Shown here: positions 1-9,238 of the stretch, piece by piece
How positions within the stretch are numbered: position 1 is the stretch's first letter
Layout: each line of letters starts with the position of its first letter
Origin: Mesobacillus harenae
GTDB taxonomy: Bacteria > Bacillota > Bacilli > Bacillales > Cytobacillaceae
Assembly (NCBI RefSeq): GCF_013343715.1
Contig: NZ_JABUNR010000012.1
Location: forward strand, 62,001-126,000
DNA length: 64,000 nucleotides
Reading direction: 5' to 3'
Program-made: the position numbers and the translations under genes
Notes under the pieces: generated by a model
The model's database searches: none
Told to the model about the DNA's origin: nothing
What the model saw: the letters and a program-made list of their open reading frames with translations, nothing else

Positions 1-1773
1 TATTCCACTGACCTTGTCATTGAAAAACCGTTTAACTGGAAGCAAATGCTTAGGCTTTTTTCTTATATACTTCCGTATAAAAAAAGTCTAGTGCCGTTAT
101 CAATTATTATGGTCCTGATAAATACAGCTGTACGGCTCATGATTCCGATTTTAATTGGTGTGTATACGCTTGATCAGGCAATTGTTGAGCGGGATACTTC
201 AATGCTGATTAAGCTAGTGATATTAATAGCAGCTTTATATGCCGTTTCTTATTTTGCTAATATATTTAGAATCCGCTGGATGAACGAACTTGGACAAAAC
301 GTGATTTATGATTTAAGGAAGCATCTATTTACTCATGTACAGAATCTTTCCCATCGTTTTTTTGATCAGCGTTCCGCTGGTTCCATTTTAGTGAGAATCA
401 TGAATGATATCAACTCACTGCAAGAGCTATTTACGAACGGTGTTATAAATTTATTAATGGATATGATCTTACTGGCAGGGATTTTTGTTATCCTGTTTTC
501 ATTAAGTCCTGAGCTCACTCTTGCGATAATGGTTATTCTGCCTGTTATGTTTTTTATATCGACAAGTCTTAGGAAGAAAATACGGCGATCATGGCAGACT
601 GTCCGTTTAAAGCAAGCAAAGCTTAACTCTCACTTAAATGAAAGTATACAAGGAGTCAGAGTTACCCAGTCTTACACGCAGGAAAAAGAAAATATGCTTT
701 ATTTTGATGGCGTTAACAAAGAAAGTTTCGAAAGCTGGAAAGAAGCATCCCAGAAAAATGCAATGTTCAGGCCTCTTGTCGAACTGACTAATGCACTTGG
801 AACTGCTGTGCTTATCTGGTATGGCTCTTCCTTAATTGGGAATGGTATTTCGATCGGAGTCTTTGTATCCTTCGCTTTTTACCTAGGAATGTTTTGGGAG
901 CCGATTTCCAGGCTGGGGATGGTCTATAACCAGCTTTTAATGGGAATGGCCTCATCAGAAAGAATATTTGAATTTCTAGATGAAAAACCAATTGTATCTG
1001 AAAGAGAGAATACAATTGAACTTAAGGAAGTTGAAGGACATATAGAATTTGATAAAGTTATGTTTTCCTATGATGGAAAAAGAATGGCTTTAAACGAAAT
1101 AAATCTTGAAATTATGTCAGGACAGACTGTAGCCTTTGTTGGTCATACCGGTTCTGGAAAAACGACTATCGCAAGCCTGGTCAGCCGGTTTTACGATCCG
1201 GATAATGGACGGGTCCTCGTAGACGGTAAGGATTTAAAGGATGTGTCTATTTCAAGCTTGAGAAACCAAATAAGCATTGTCCTGCAAGATACATTTATTT
1301 TTTCTGGTACAATTATGGATAATATTCGTTTTGGACGCCCATCAGCAACCGATGAGGAAGTTAAATCAGCAGCAAAAGCAGTCGGGGCGGCAGATTTTAT
1401 CGAGGAACTTCCTAAAGATTACCTTACAGAAGTAGAGGAACGGGGCAATATTTTATCTGTAGGGGAAAGGCAGCTTATATCTTTTGCACGTGCACTTTTG
1501 GCTGACCCGCAAATTTTAATACTTGATGAGGCGACGGCTAGCATAGATACGGAAACGGAAGTTAAAATTCAAAAAGCGCTTAAAACACTTTTAAAAGGGC
1601 GAACTGCGATTATGATCGCACACAGGCTTTCCACTATAAGAGAAGCTGATAATATTTTCGTGCTTGAAAATGGCAGGATTATTGAAAAAGGAACACATGA
1701 TGAACTCATGAATTACGAAGGAGAATATCACGACCTTGTAAAATCCCAATTTAATATGCTTGATGCAATATAA
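1..1773 (+). CDS. ABC exporter, fused membrane and ATPase domains (5' end outside window)
   Basis: Half-size exporter of the multidrug/lipid type: an N-terminal six-helix membrane domain (about 320 residues from the first ATG at 46) followed by an ATPase domain. Visible motifs are Walker A GHTGSGKTT, the signature LSVGERQ, Walker B ILILDEATA and the H-loop IAHRLST. The frame is open from base 1 and reads STDLVIEKPFNWKQ before that ATG. This looks like a normal N-terminus for the family, so the true start is probably just upstream of the window. Such proteins act as dimers, often with a paralogue encoded next door; the partner would lie to the left. The substrate cannot be told from sequence. 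A hairpin terminator follows at once. Confidence 0.9.
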   Translation, partial: YSTDLVIEKPFNWKQMLRLFSYILPYKKSLVPLSIIMVLINTAVRLMIPILIGVYTLDQAIVERDTSMLIKLVILIAALYAVSYFANIFRIRWMNELGQNVIYDLRKHLFTHVQNLSHRFFDQRSAGSILVRIMNDINSLQELFTNGVINLLMDMILLAGIFVILFSLSPELTLAIMVILPVMFFISTSLRKKIRRSWQTVRLKQAKLNSHLNESIQGVRVTQSYTQEKENMLYFDGVNKESFESWKEASQKNAMFRPLVELTNALGTAVLIWYGSSLIGNGISIGVFVSFAFYLGMFWEPISRLGMVYNQLLMGMASSERIFEFLDEKPIVSERENTIELKEVEGHIEFDKVMFSYDGKRMALNEINLEIMSGQTVAFVGHTGSGKTTIASLVSRFYDPDNGRVLVDGKDLKDVSISSLRNQISIVLQDTFIFSGTIMDNIRFGRPSATDEEVKSAAKAVGAADFIEELPKDYLTEVEERGNILSVGERQLISFARALLADPQILILDEATASIDTETEVKIQKALKTLLKGRTAIMIAHRLSTIREADNIFVLENGRIIEKGTHDELMNYEGEYHDLVKSQFNMLDAI

Positions 1774-1798
1774 AGCCTTCGATAAGAAGGCTTTTTTC
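1773..1798 (+). terminator. Rho-independent terminator of the ABC exporter
   Basis: AAGCCTTC and GAAGGCTT arms around a five-base loop, followed by a T-rich run. The hairpin begins at the stop codon. Confidence 0.85.
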
Positions 1799-1883
1799 TT
1801 AAAATTCACCTCTTAGCTTTTCTTTGTAACTATTTTACAGTGAAAACCGTCAATCCATATAAAGAGAAAAAGGGGTGAACAGT

Positions 1884-2783
1884 ATGAAAGCTATAAGATT
1901 AATAGTGATTTGTTTAACAGCATTGCTTATAAGTGCATGCAGTTCTAATGATTCTGCAGAAGATCATAATATGGGCGGCAATGAGGAAGCTAGCAAGGCG
2001 CCCTCTGAGTCCGGGGATTCAATGCTTAATGAAGACACCTCAGTAAGCGAGAATGTTAAAACAGACGTTCAGGAGGAAGCTTTCAGAAAGGATAGAAAAG
2101 TTATCTTTAATGCGTTTCTTAATCTTAGGGTTGATAACTTTAAAAAAGCACAATCAAGTTTAGAGGCGAAAGCTGAAAGCTATGGAGGCTATATTGTAAA
2201 TTCACAAACAAATAATTACGATGATCAATTGAACGGAAATATGGTGTTTAGAATTCCGGACAACCATTTTCAGGATTTTCTACATGACTCTGAGGGAATT
2301 GCTGCAGAAGTGACGGAGCGCCAAGTAACGGGGAATGATGTAACGGAGGAGTATGTTGACCTAGAATCAAGGCTTAAATCGAAAAGGACCGTCGAGGCAC
2401 GCTTGCTTGATTTTATGAAGGATGCAGCAAAGACTGAAGACCTATTGAAAATATCAGAGGATCTTAATCGAGTACAGGAAGAGATTGAACAGCTTCTTGG
2501 CAGAATAAAGTACATAGATAATCAAACAGCTTATTCTACCGTGACCATTAACATGATGCAAAATCTTGTTAATGTTCCTAAGGTAGATAGTACCCAATTA
2601 AACACTTGGGAAAAGACAAAAAAGCAATTTGCAACAAGTTTAAATTTTCTGCTGGTAGTATTTTCAGGGTCAGTTATTTTTCTAGCAGGAAATTTACCGA
2701 TCTTTTTAATCGGCGGACTTTTAGGCTGGCTTTTTTATTTTATCTATAAAAGGAAAAAGGATAAAAGAGCTTCAAGGGATTAA
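1884..2783 (+). CDS. DUF4349-type lipoprotein
   Basis: Predicted lipoprotein of 299 residues. The signal peptide ends in the lipobox ISAC, followed by a Ser/Asn/Glu-rich linker. The central part (about 70-230) has the pattern of DUF4349 proteins, including VDLESRLKSKRTVEARL and a coiled-coil stretch. The C-terminus has two hydrophobic segments and a basic tail, so the protein is anchored at both ends. The ATG at 1884 is preferred over the in-frame GTG at 1875 because GGGGTGA lies at good spacing before the ATG. It is monocistronic by layout. The function is unknown; some relatives are annotated as anti-sigma or envelope-stress proteins, but nothing here shows that. Confidence 0.8.
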   Translation: MKAIRLIVICLTALLISACSSNDSAEDHNMGGNEEASKAPSESGDSMLNEDTSVSENVKTDVQEEAFRKDRKVIFNAFLNLRVDNFKKAQSSLEAKAESYGGYIVNSQTNNYDDQLNGNMVFRIPDNHFQDFLHDSEGIAAEVTERQVTGNDVTEEYVDLESRLKSKRTVEARLLDFMKDAAKTEDLLKISEDLNRVQEEIEQLLGRIKYIDNQTAYSTVTINMMQNLVNVPKVDSTQLNTWEKTKKQFATSLNFLLVVFSGSVIFLAGNLPIFLIGGLLGWLFYFIYKRKKDKRASRD

Positions 2784-2902
2784 CAAAGATATGTGCGAGC
2801 CTTTTTGTAAGTAGGAATTATCTGAAGAAAATCTTTTCTTTTTACTCTAGTGTGCTAAAATGGGGAAAGATTCTAGACTTAACATAAGTGGAGGAATAGG
2901 TT

Positions 2903-3562
2903 GTGAAAAAAGAATTTGCTGTGATCGGACTTGGCCGTTTTGGGGGAAGTATTTGCCGTGCATTGGCCGAGGAAGGTCTCGAAGTTTTGGCAATCGATAA
3001 TAATGAAGATAGAGTAAATCAATACGCAGCAATAGCTTCTCACGCCGTGGTAGGGGATACAACGGATGAAGCTGTTTTAAAAAGCCTTGGAATAAGAAAC
3101 TTTGATCATGTTATCGTAGCAATTGGCGATAATATTCAGGCTAGTATTTTAACTACTCTTATTTTAAAAGAGCTTGGAGTAAATAAAGTAACTGTGAAAG
3201 CGCAAAACGATTATCATGAGAAAGTATTAAGAAAAATTGGAGCTGACCAGGTAGTTCACCCTGAACGAGATATGGGCAGGCGAATTGCGCACAATATTGT
3301 TTCAAACAACGTTCTTGATTACCTAGAGCTTTCTGATGAACATAGCATTGTTGAAATTGTAGCCAATGACCGTCTGAGTGGCAATTCTATTATTCATCTT
3401 GATATCCGTGCTAAGTATGGAATCAACATTGTAGCAATAAAACGAGGAAGAGAAATTATCGTTTCACCGCAGGCAAACGAGCTGATAGAAAAAGACGACA
3501 TCCTAATTGTCATTGGTGCAGACGCCGACATAAACCGCTTCGAAAAGAAAGTAATGGGTTAA
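2903..3562 (+). CDS. ktrC: Potassium uptake regulatory subunit KtrC
   Basis: Cytoplasmic RCK protein of 219 residues that gates a Ktr potassium channel subunit such as KtrD. The N-terminal RCK-N Rossmann domain shows VIGLGRFGGSICRAL and the acidic strand end AIDNN for nucleotide binding. The C-terminal RCK-C domain (about 135-219) is where family members bind cyclic di-AMP. Start GTG at 2903 follows GGAGG with good spacing. The position directly before rnjA on the opposite strand matches B. subtilis ktrC (ykqB) rather than ktrA. No channel gene is adjacent, as usual for ktrC. Confidence 0.9.
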   Translation: MKKEFAVIGLGRFGGSICRALAEEGLEVLAIDNNEDRVNQYAAIASHAVVGDTTDEAVLKSLGIRNFDHVIVAIGDNIQASILTTLILKELGVNKVTVKAQNDYHEKVLRKIGADQVVHPERDMGRRIAHNIVSNNVLDYLELSDEHSIVEIVANDRLSGNSIIHLDIRAKYGINIVAIKRGREIIVSPQANELIEKDDILIVIGADADINRFEKKVMG

Positions 3563-3563
3563 A

Positions 3564-3846
3564 GAAAAGCGGAGCCGACTGTCTAGCTTCGACAAGCGCT
3601 GGAGGGCCAGAGGGTGAAGTCGTTCTTTGACTTCATCAACTGGACCGAAGCGACACGAGAAGCTAGGAGGCGAGGCTGGAGAAAGAAAAGCCACGCTCGT
3701 AGCTCGCCGCGTCCTGCGGCACTCGCCTGACTAGGACATCCTGTCCGTCGCTCGCCGACTGTTTAGAAACAAGCAAACTGGAGAATCCGCCAAAGAAGCG
3801 TACTTTGCTTCTGTCGAAGGATTCGAAGTATGCCAGTTTCTAGGAG
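3564..3846. repeat. Modular hairpin repeat, copy 1 (modules A and B)
   Basis: Lies between the convergent ktrC and rnjA genes. Module A runs from GCGGAGCCGACTG to CTAGGAGG, with outer stem CTAGCTTC (3583-3590) / GAAGCTAG (3659-3666), inner stem CCAG (3607-3610) / CTGG (3640-3643) and apex hairpin TGAAGTC/GACTTCA. Module B has AGAAAC (3765-3770) / GTTTCT (3836-3841), GAATCC (3783-3788) / GGATTC (3819-3824) and apex GAAGC/GCTTC. A GC-rich insert (about 3692-3755) separates the modules. Related copies are at 29068-29312 and 45185-45440. Confidence 0.85.
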
Positions 3847-3865
3847 TAATACAATAATGAAACGC

Positions 3866-3906
3866 AAAAAGAGCCTTCGGTATTGAAACCGCAAGGCTCT
3901 TTTGTT
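3866..3906. terminator. Bidirectional terminator between ktrC and rnjA
   Basis: GAGCCTT/AAGGCTC stem with an inner CGGT/ACCG pairing, A-rich on one side and T-rich on the other, so it can serve both converging genes. Confidence 0.8.
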
Positions 3907-3911
3907 ATTTA

Positions 3912-5585
3912 TTATTTTCCTACTTCCATAATGATAGGAAGGATCATAGGGCGGCGCTTTGTTTTCTCATACAGGAATGGGGATAATGTATCCGTGATTT
4001 CGTTTTTGATCTCGGACCATTGAGTAGTTTTGCGTTCCATTACCTTATTAAGATGACCAGCGATAAGTTTCTGAGCATCATTAATTAAATCACCAGATTC
4101 TCTCATATAAACAAATCCGCGGGAGATGATATCTGGTCCAGCAGCCACTTTAAATTCCTTCATATTGATGCTGACCACTACGACTACAAGGCCTTCTTCA
4201 GATAAAATCCGACGGTCGCGCAGCACGATATTCCCTATGTCACCGATACCGCTTCCGTCAATATAAACGGATCCGGAAGGGATCTTACCTGCCACTTGAG
4301 CTTCGTTTTCACCCAATGCAAGCACTTCGCCATTATCCATGACAAAACAGTTTTCTTCAGGAACACCACAATCAATAGCAAGTTTAGAGTGCATCTTCTG
4401 CATTCTAAATTCACCGTGAATCGGCATGAAGAATTTCGGTTTGATAAGACGAAGCATAAGCTTCTGTTCTTCTTGGCTGCCATGGCCTGATGTATGGATA
4501 TCATTCAGTGAGCCATGAATAACTTCTGCTCCAGCACGATAAAGCTGGTTAATTGTTCTGCTAACACTGATTGTGTTCCCAGGGATTGGTGAAGATGAGA
4601 AAATCACCGTGTCACCAGGGTTAATCTGGATTTGACGATGTGTCCCGTTAGCGATCCTAGATAATGCTGCCATCGGTTCACCTTGGCTGCCAGTACATAA
4701 AATCGTTACTTGATTAGCTGGAAGGCGATTGATTTGCTGAGGTTCAATAAAGGTATCCTTTGGTGCTCGGATGTATCCAAGATCTAACCCAATTTCAATT
4801 GCATTCTCCATGCTGCGCCCAAAGACAGCTACTTTTCTTCCCGTCATGACAGCGGCTTCAGTAGCCTGCTGAAGACGGTGTATGTTAGAAGCAAACGTGG
4901 CGAAAATAATCCGTCCATCAACTTTACGGAAAATATCCTGAATGCTTTCTCCAACACGTCTTTCAGACATTGTGAAGTTCGGAACTTCACTGTTTGTGCT
5001 GTCAGAAAGTAAGCAAAGCACTCCGTCTTTTCCAATCTCAGCCATTTTGGTCAGGTTAGCTGGTTCTCCAACAGGGGTGAAATCAAATTTGAAGTCACCA
5101 GTGTGGACTACTTGTCCAGGAGGTGTTTTGACAACGATACCATATGAATCAGGAATGCTATGAGTAGTTCTGAAAAAAGTCACAGAAGTTTTCCTGAATT
5201 TAATGATGTCATCTTCTTTGATTTCAATTAACTTTGACTGTCTAAGCAGTCCATGTTCTTCCAGTTTTTTTCGGAGAAGGCCAAGGGCAAGCTTTCCGCC
5301 ATAGATCGGAATATTAATCTGCCTCAATAGATATGGAATGCCGCCGATGTGGTCCTCGTGGCCATGGGTAATAAAAAGGCCCTTAATTTTGTCTTCATTT
5401 TTGACTAGGTATGAGTAGTCAGGTATCACGTAATCTATTCCAAGAAGCTCGTCCTCAGGGAATTTAATGCCAGCATCGATCAGAATGATTTCATCCTGAA
5501 ACTGAACCCCATACGTGTTTTTACCTATCTCTCCGAGTCCTCCTAGTGCAAATACTGCTGTTTGATCGTTTTTGACAAATTTCAT
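3912..5585 (-). CDS. rnjA: Ribonuclease J1
   Basis: RNase J1 of 557 residues, a 5'-to-3' exoribonuclease and endoribonuclease central to mRNA turnover and rRNA maturation in Firmicutes. It shows the metallo-beta-lactamase zinc motif [10 protein letters not shown], the beta-CASP region ([15 protein letters not shown]) and the C-terminal domain with [10 protein letters not shown]. The length is standard. It starts at ATG 5585, three bases after the rpoY stop, so the two genes form an operon. The same pairing with the RNA polymerase epsilon gene is conserved across Bacillus. Confidence 0.97.
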   Translation of the reverse strand: MKFVKNDQTAVFALGGLGEIGKNTYGVQFQDEIILIDAGIKFPEDELLGIDYVIPDYSYLVKNEDKIKGLFITHGHEDHIGGIPYLLRQINIPIYGGKLALGLLRKKLEEHGLLRQSKLIEIKEDDIIKFRKTSVTFFRTTHSIPDSYGIVVKTPPGQVVHTGDFKFDFTPVGEPANLTKMAEIGKDGVLCLLSDSTNSEVPNFTMSERRVGESIQDIFRKVDGRIIFATFASNIHRLQQATEAAVMTGRKVAVFGRSMENAIEIGLDLGYIRAPKDTFIEPQQINRLPANQVTILCTGSQGEPMAALSRIANGTHRQIQINPGDTVIFSSSPIPGNTISVSRTINQLYRAGAEVIHGSLNDIHTSGHGSQEEQKLMLRLIKPKFFMPIHGEFRMQKMHSKLAIDCGVPEENCFVMDNGEVLALGENEAQVAGKIPSGSVYIDGSGIGDIGNIVLRDRRILSEEGLVVVVVSINMKEFKVAAGPDIISRGFVYMRESGDLINDAQKLIAGHLNKVMERKTTQWSEIKNEITDTLSPFLYEKTKRRPMILPIIMEVGK

Positions 5586-5588
5586 AAA

Positions 5589-5801
5589 TTATTCAATCTC
5601 CAATACTTCAAAGTCTTCATTCTGTTGTTCGTATTCCAAATATTTACCCTTAACAGCCTCAACATATTCAATATTAAAAGGACGGTCTGAAAGTTTAGTT
5701 CTTACTTCCCGCTCCGAGTCCGCGGCCATGTAAATCGTTTTTGTGTTTTCTCGAACAGGTACCTGTTTGAGGGATTCCTGATAATAAACTTTAAAAATCA
5801 T
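5589..5801 (-). CDS. rpoY: RNA polymerase epsilon subunit RpoY
   Basis: Small acidic protein of 70 residues beginning MIFKVYYQESLKQVPVRENT, typical of the DUF1447/RpoY family (YkzG in B. subtilis). It binds core RNA polymerase and has been linked to protection from phage proteins and to polymerase recycling. AAGGAGAG stands ahead of the ATG. It is co-transcribed with rnjA. A TATAAT-like box lies about 40 bases upstream on the minus strand, with no clear -35 partner. Confidence 0.92.
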   Translation of the reverse strand: MIFKVYYQESLKQVPVRENTKTIYMAADSEREVRTKLSDRPFNIEYVEAVKGKYLEYEQQNEDFEVLEIE

Positions 5802-5943
5802 TATATTCTCTCCTTAGTCCGATATATCTTTTTCTATTATATATAAATCTTATCACATTTTCATTTATTTTCTAAATTGGAAGAATCAGTCCAGTATCCC
5901 ATTTTGAAAAATTTTCCGCTTTCACCAATTTACAATAAGGAAG

Positions 5944-5969
5944 GAGCCCTTCGCAAGTTTGAAGGGCTC
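5944..5969 (-). terminator. Hairpin downstream of the 23-residue ORF
   Basis: Perfect nine-base arms GAGCCCTTC (5944-5952) and GAAGGGCTC (5961-5969). On the minus strand a pyrimidine-rich but imperfect T run follows. It sits 8 bases after the small ORF. Confidence 0.6.
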
Positions 5970-5976
5970 GTAAATT

Positions 5977-6048
5977 CTAAGCGATTGTTTTTTTTCGAAG
6001 CATGTCATTCCACTGTTTTAAAAGCTTGCGTCTCAGCTTCTTTAACAT
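5977..6048 (-). CDS. Candidate 23-residue basic peptide
   Basis: Minus-strand ORF of 23 codons starting ATG at 6048. It encodes a strongly basic amphipathic peptide (MLKKLRRKLLKQWNDM, then LRKKTIA). Support: AAGGAG nine bases before the ATG, a stop followed by a perfect nine-base hairpin, and its own intergenic space upstream of rpoY. I do not recognise a family. It could be a regulatory or membrane-active microprotein, or a leader-type ORF whose hairpin controls readthrough into rpoY-rnjA. Chance cannot be excluded at this length. Confidence 0.45.
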   Translation of the reverse strand: MLKKLRRKLLKQWNDMLRKKTIA

Positions 6049-6304
6049 TGTGGTCAACTCCTTAATTCTTATTTTAAACGATCCTTGTCCAAAGTAAAGC
6101 AATTGGGGAAGATTTATACAGTTTTACCTTGTAAAAAAGGCTTTCTTTTTATCTATATTATATGATAAAATATCGTAATTTTCCGTGGGTAAACATGGAA
6201 ATTATGTAACTGTACTAAAATTGACAATTATATGTGAAAGATATAAGTTTTAAAAATGCTGACTAAAATTATAAATGCCATATTTTTTTATTGGGGGATA
6301 TGAC

Positions 6305-7216
6305 ATGGCCAAGCTTTATGGAGCTTTGGTTGTACTCAGTTTAATTTGGGGTACATCTTTTTTATTTATTAAAATATTGCTTGAATCACTGGAGCCTGCA
6401 ACTGTTGTATTTGGAAGGTGCTTATTTGGTGTTTTATTTCTTGCTGTTGTCATCCTTGTAAAAAGGGAAAACTTTCTGCCTGAAAAAAAGCTAGTAGGAA
6501 AGATCATTATTGTTGCAATTTTAAACAATGTGCTTCCTTGGCTATTTATTTCATTAAGCGAGACACAGATCTCTACTAGTCTTGCTTCTATTATTAATGC
6601 CACCACACCCATCTGGACATTGATGATCGGATTTTTCTTATTTTCCTCAACGCTGTCTAAAAATCAGTGGGCAGGCATTGGAATAGGATTTATAGGAATT
6701 TTCATATTATCAGACATACGGCCGGGAGAGCTTATAGCAGGAAATACAATGGGGATTTTCTTAATGTCTGCTGCAGCATTTTGCTATGGTACAGGAACTC
6801 ACTTAACGAAAAAGTATTTAACGGGTTTAAGTGTCTCCCAAATATCCTTTTTTACTCTCGCTGCTTCCTCGATACTAAGCTTCCTAGGTGCTTTATGGAT
6901 GGAACCGGCCTCCGTTGCGTCTGTTTTTGAAGCAAAGACCTTTCTGCCGCTTCTTGGAGTGGGTACCTTTGGCTCTGGTGTTGCCTATTTGTTATACTAC
7001 TTTCTAGTCAAGGAAGGCGGTCCGGAATTTGCTTCACTTGTAACCTATCTCGTTCCAGTGTCAGCTATCCTATGGGGAGCTTTGCTTCTGCAAGAGAAAA
7101 TTAATTTAATGATGATTTTGGGCTTAATCATAATTCTTTTAGGTGTTTTTATCACTTCACGCAAAGACGGGAAAGAAAATACGCAGCTTGAAATTAAAAT
7201 GAAGAGGAGTATATGA
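6305..7216 (+). CDS. EamA/DMT-family transporter
   Basis: Integral membrane protein of 303 residues with ten predicted helices in two EamA repeats, the drug/metabolite transporter pattern. The first repeat begins GALVVLSLIWGTSFLFIK and the second starts near residue 150. ATG 6305 is chosen because GGGGGAT lies at correct spacing; upstream in-frame codons have no ribosome site. Its end overlaps the start of the HAD phosphatase gene, so the two are probably co-transcribed. This gene is not in the B. subtilis order as I remember it, so it looks like a local insertion. The substrate is unknown. Confidence 0.85.
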   Translation: MAKLYGALVVLSLIWGTSFLFIKILLESLEPATVVFGRCLFGVLFLAVVILVKRENFLPEKKLVGKIIIVAILNNVLPWLFISLSETQISTSLASIINATTPIWTLMIGFFLFSSTLSKNQWAGIGIGFIGIFILSDIRPGELIAGNTMGIFLMSAAAFCYGTGTHLTKKYLTGLSVSQISFFTLAASSILSFLGALWMEPASVASVFEAKTFLPLLGVGTFGSGVAYLLYYFLVKEGGPEFASLVTYLVPVSAILWGALLLQEKINLMMILGLIIILLGVFITSRKDGKENTQLEIKMKRSI

Positions 7217-7986
7217 TGAGTAAAATAGTTTTTTTTGACATTGATGGAACTTTATTAGATCATGAAAAATCCTTACCTGCATCAACTATTAAGGGAATAG
7301 AAGAACTTAGAAAAAATGGTGTTTATGTTGGAATTGCAACGGGACGAGCTCCCTTTATGTTTGAGTATTTGAGGGATCAGCTAGAGATAGACACTTTTGT
7401 GAGCTTCAACGGGCAATACGTGGTTTTTGAAGGAGAGGTTATTTACAAGAATCCGCTTAAAACCAGTAAGCTTGCCGATATTCAAAAACAGGCAGATTCC
7501 AACGGTCATCCCTTGGTTTTCATGAATGAGCAGACGATGAAAGCTAATGTATCCCACCATGAAAGAATTGAAAAAAGCTTGGGCAGCATCAAATTCCCTC
7601 ATCCGGAAGAAGACAGGGATTTTTATATCGGCCATGAAATCTATCAAACACTGTTATTTTGTATAGCTGATGAACAAAGTGAATACATCTCGGACTATCC
7701 TGGTTTTAAATTTATAAGGTGGCATCCTTTTGCTGCCGATATTTTACCTGCAGGAGGTTCTAAGGCGGAAGGCATCAAACTGGTAAGTGATCGGCTTGGT
7801 TTTAAAATGAAAGATGTTTATGCATTTGGAGACGGTCTTAATGATTTAGAAATGCTAAAAACAGTGGGCACTGGCGTAGCGATGGGAAATGCTGAAGCGG
7901 AAGTTAAAAATGTCGCGGACGTTGTGACCAAAGATGTTAGTGAGGACGGAATCTGGCACGGTTTAAAAACAGTTAAACTTATTTGA
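7213..7986 (+). CDS. ykrA: HAD-superfamily Cof-type phosphatase (YkrA-like)
   Basis: Phosphatase of 257 residues, class IIB HAD. Motif I is FFDIDGTLLD with the nucleophile and acid Asp, motif II lies in GIATGRAP, and motif IV is AFGDGLNDLEML. Members dephosphorylate sugar phosphates, phosphosugars or flavin/pyridoxal phosphates; the exact substrate cannot be read here. Start at 7213, or at the adjacent ATG 7216, which has better spacing from AGAGGAG. Both overlap the EamA stop. Its location just before def matches ykrA in B. subtilis. Confidence 0.85.
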   Translation: MMSKIVFFDIDGTLLDHEKSLPASTIKGIEELRKNGVYVGIATGRAPFMFEYLRDQLEIDTFVSFNGQYVVFEGEVIYKNPLKTSKLADIQKQADSNGHPLVFMNEQTMKANVSHHERIEKSLGSIKFPHPEEDRDFYIGHEIYQTLLFCIADEQSEYISDYPGFKFIRWHPFAADILPAGGSKAEGIKLVSDRLGFKMKDVYAFGDGLNDLEMLKTVGTGVAMGNAEAEVKNVADVVTKDVSEDGIWHGLKTVKLI

Positions 7987-8062
7987 AATTAATTCATTTG
8001 AGCAAAGAACCTTCTCTATGGGATTAGTCCTTTTAGTCTCCTTTAATTAAATTTCCACCATG

Positions 8063-8102
8063 AAAATAGGCCGATTTCTAAATAGATTCGGCCTATTTTG
8101 GT
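8063..8102. terminator. Bidirectional terminator between ykrA and def
   Basis: Perfect 12-base arms AAAATAGGCCGA (8063-8074) and TCGGCCTATTTT (8088-8099), ending in a T run. Confidence 0.8.
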
Positions 8103-8133
8103 TTGATATGGAATTAAAGCTCCAAGTAGTTGG

Positions 8134-8190
8134 TGACTAGCCCCTCGAGGTCACATCAGTCCAGCGCTTTGTCAGTTGCGCCTCCTAGCA
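8134..8190. repeat. Degenerate fragment of the modular repeat family
   Basis: Contains GACTAGCCCCTCGAGGTCA, then CCAGCGCTTTGTCAGTTGCG and CCTCCTAGCA, matching edge sequences of the modules (compare CTAGGAGGCG on the other strand). It has no complete hairpin apex. It lies between convergent ykrA and def. Confidence 0.5.
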
Positions 8191-8262
8191 TAATCAACAT
8201 GAATTTACTCTTTGGGACCATCGCTTGAACATGCTTGCAGTATTCTTACTTTAAAGACAAAT

Positions 8263-8817
8263 TTATCTTCCTACTGGAACCGCATTTTCAATCGGTTTAA
8301 AAGGATCGTTTTTGTCTATGTGGTCGTAGAACATGACACCGTTAAGATGATCAATTTCGTGCTGGAATGCAATTGCGGGAAGGCCTTTCAGACGGAGCTT
8401 TACTGGGTTGCCCACTATATCAGTTGCCGAAACAGTTATCCTTGCATACCGTGGTACATATCCAGGAACAGAGTAGTCTACAGAGAGGCAGCCTTCCCCG
8501 GTTGTCAGGTAGGACTTCTCAACAGAATGGCTGACTATTCTAGGGTTAAACAAAGCATAACTGAATAGGTTCCCCTGGTCGTCCTCTAGGTGAACAGCAA
8601 TCATTCGCTTACTCACATTGATTTGTGGTGCTGCAATTCCTATCCCAGGTCTAAGATTGTATTCTTCAGCAATTTCGGGATTCTGGCTGTTTTTCACATA
8701 TTCAATCATGCTTGCTAAAATATTCTTGTCTTCATCTGATGCTGGCAATGGAACATCTACGGCTATTTTACGCAACGCAGGATGCCCATCGCGGATGATA
8801 TCGTCCATAGTTAACAT
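8263..8817 (-). CDS. def: Peptide deformylase
   Basis: Cytoplasmic metalloenzyme of 184 residues that removes the formyl group from nascent proteins. All three family motifs are present: [14 protein letters not shown] (metal Cys) and QHEIDHLNG (metal His residues and catalytic Glu). The length and the insertion after motif 1 fit the type 2 deformylase of Gram-positive bacteria (YkrB/DefB). It starts at ATG 8817, after a stretch reading AGGAGTGAT on the minus strand. It is a single-gene unit. Confidence 0.95.
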   Translation of the reverse strand: MLTMDDIIRDGHPALRKIAVDVPLPASDEDKNILASMIEYVKNSQNPEIAEEYNLRPGIGIAAPQINVSKRMIAVHLEDDQGNLFSYALFNPRIVSHSVEKSYLTTGEGCLSVDYSVPGYVPRYARITVSATDIVGNPVKLRLKGLPAIAFQHEIDHLNGVMFYDHIDKNDPFKPIENAVPVGR

Positions 8818-9238
8818 CGTACCAAATCACTCCTGTAATTTATGCAGTATAATATAGATTATATGTGTTACTCCTTTATTGGGGCAATGTCATTTTATGT
8901 TGTACATTTAGAATATCAAAATAACTTAAAAAAGTTAAGGAACGGAGTGTTAATTAAACTAGAACAAGGGAATAGAGAACATATGATACATTTCTGCTAG
9001 GCTTGTGAGGTTAATTTGTTGATTTTGACGCTTCAATTATTGACAATAAGCCTAACAGTGTCTTCTGCTAAAGAACCCTCTACATAGTTATTTAAACTTG
9101 AATGTAATAATTAAGAGCTTCGAGAATAGACTCTAGTAATAAAAGCGCCAAGCGCGGCAACTGCTAGAAGCTGGCAGGCATTGTCAAAAGCAGAAACTAT
9201 CGATATAGTAATGTTGGCTAAAGATTAGGAGGTCACGC
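8818..9238. other. Intergenic region, divergent def and ykyA
   Basis: About 420 bases, AT-rich. It must hold the promoters of def (leftward) and ykyA (rightward). I see no convincing -35/-10 pair, hairpin, repeat or small ORF with a ribosome site apart from TAGGAGGT ahead of ykyA. Confidence 0.5.

Noticed and set aside
3503..3694. 63-codon minus-strand frame within the repeat between ktrC and rnjA
   Set aside because: It is made of the repeat's palindromic sequence and the 3' end of ktrC; no start signals.
5877..6065. 62-codon plus-strand frame upstream of the EamA gene
   Set aside because: It crosses a hairpin and the opposite-strand small ORF, has no ribosome site and its product resembles nothing.
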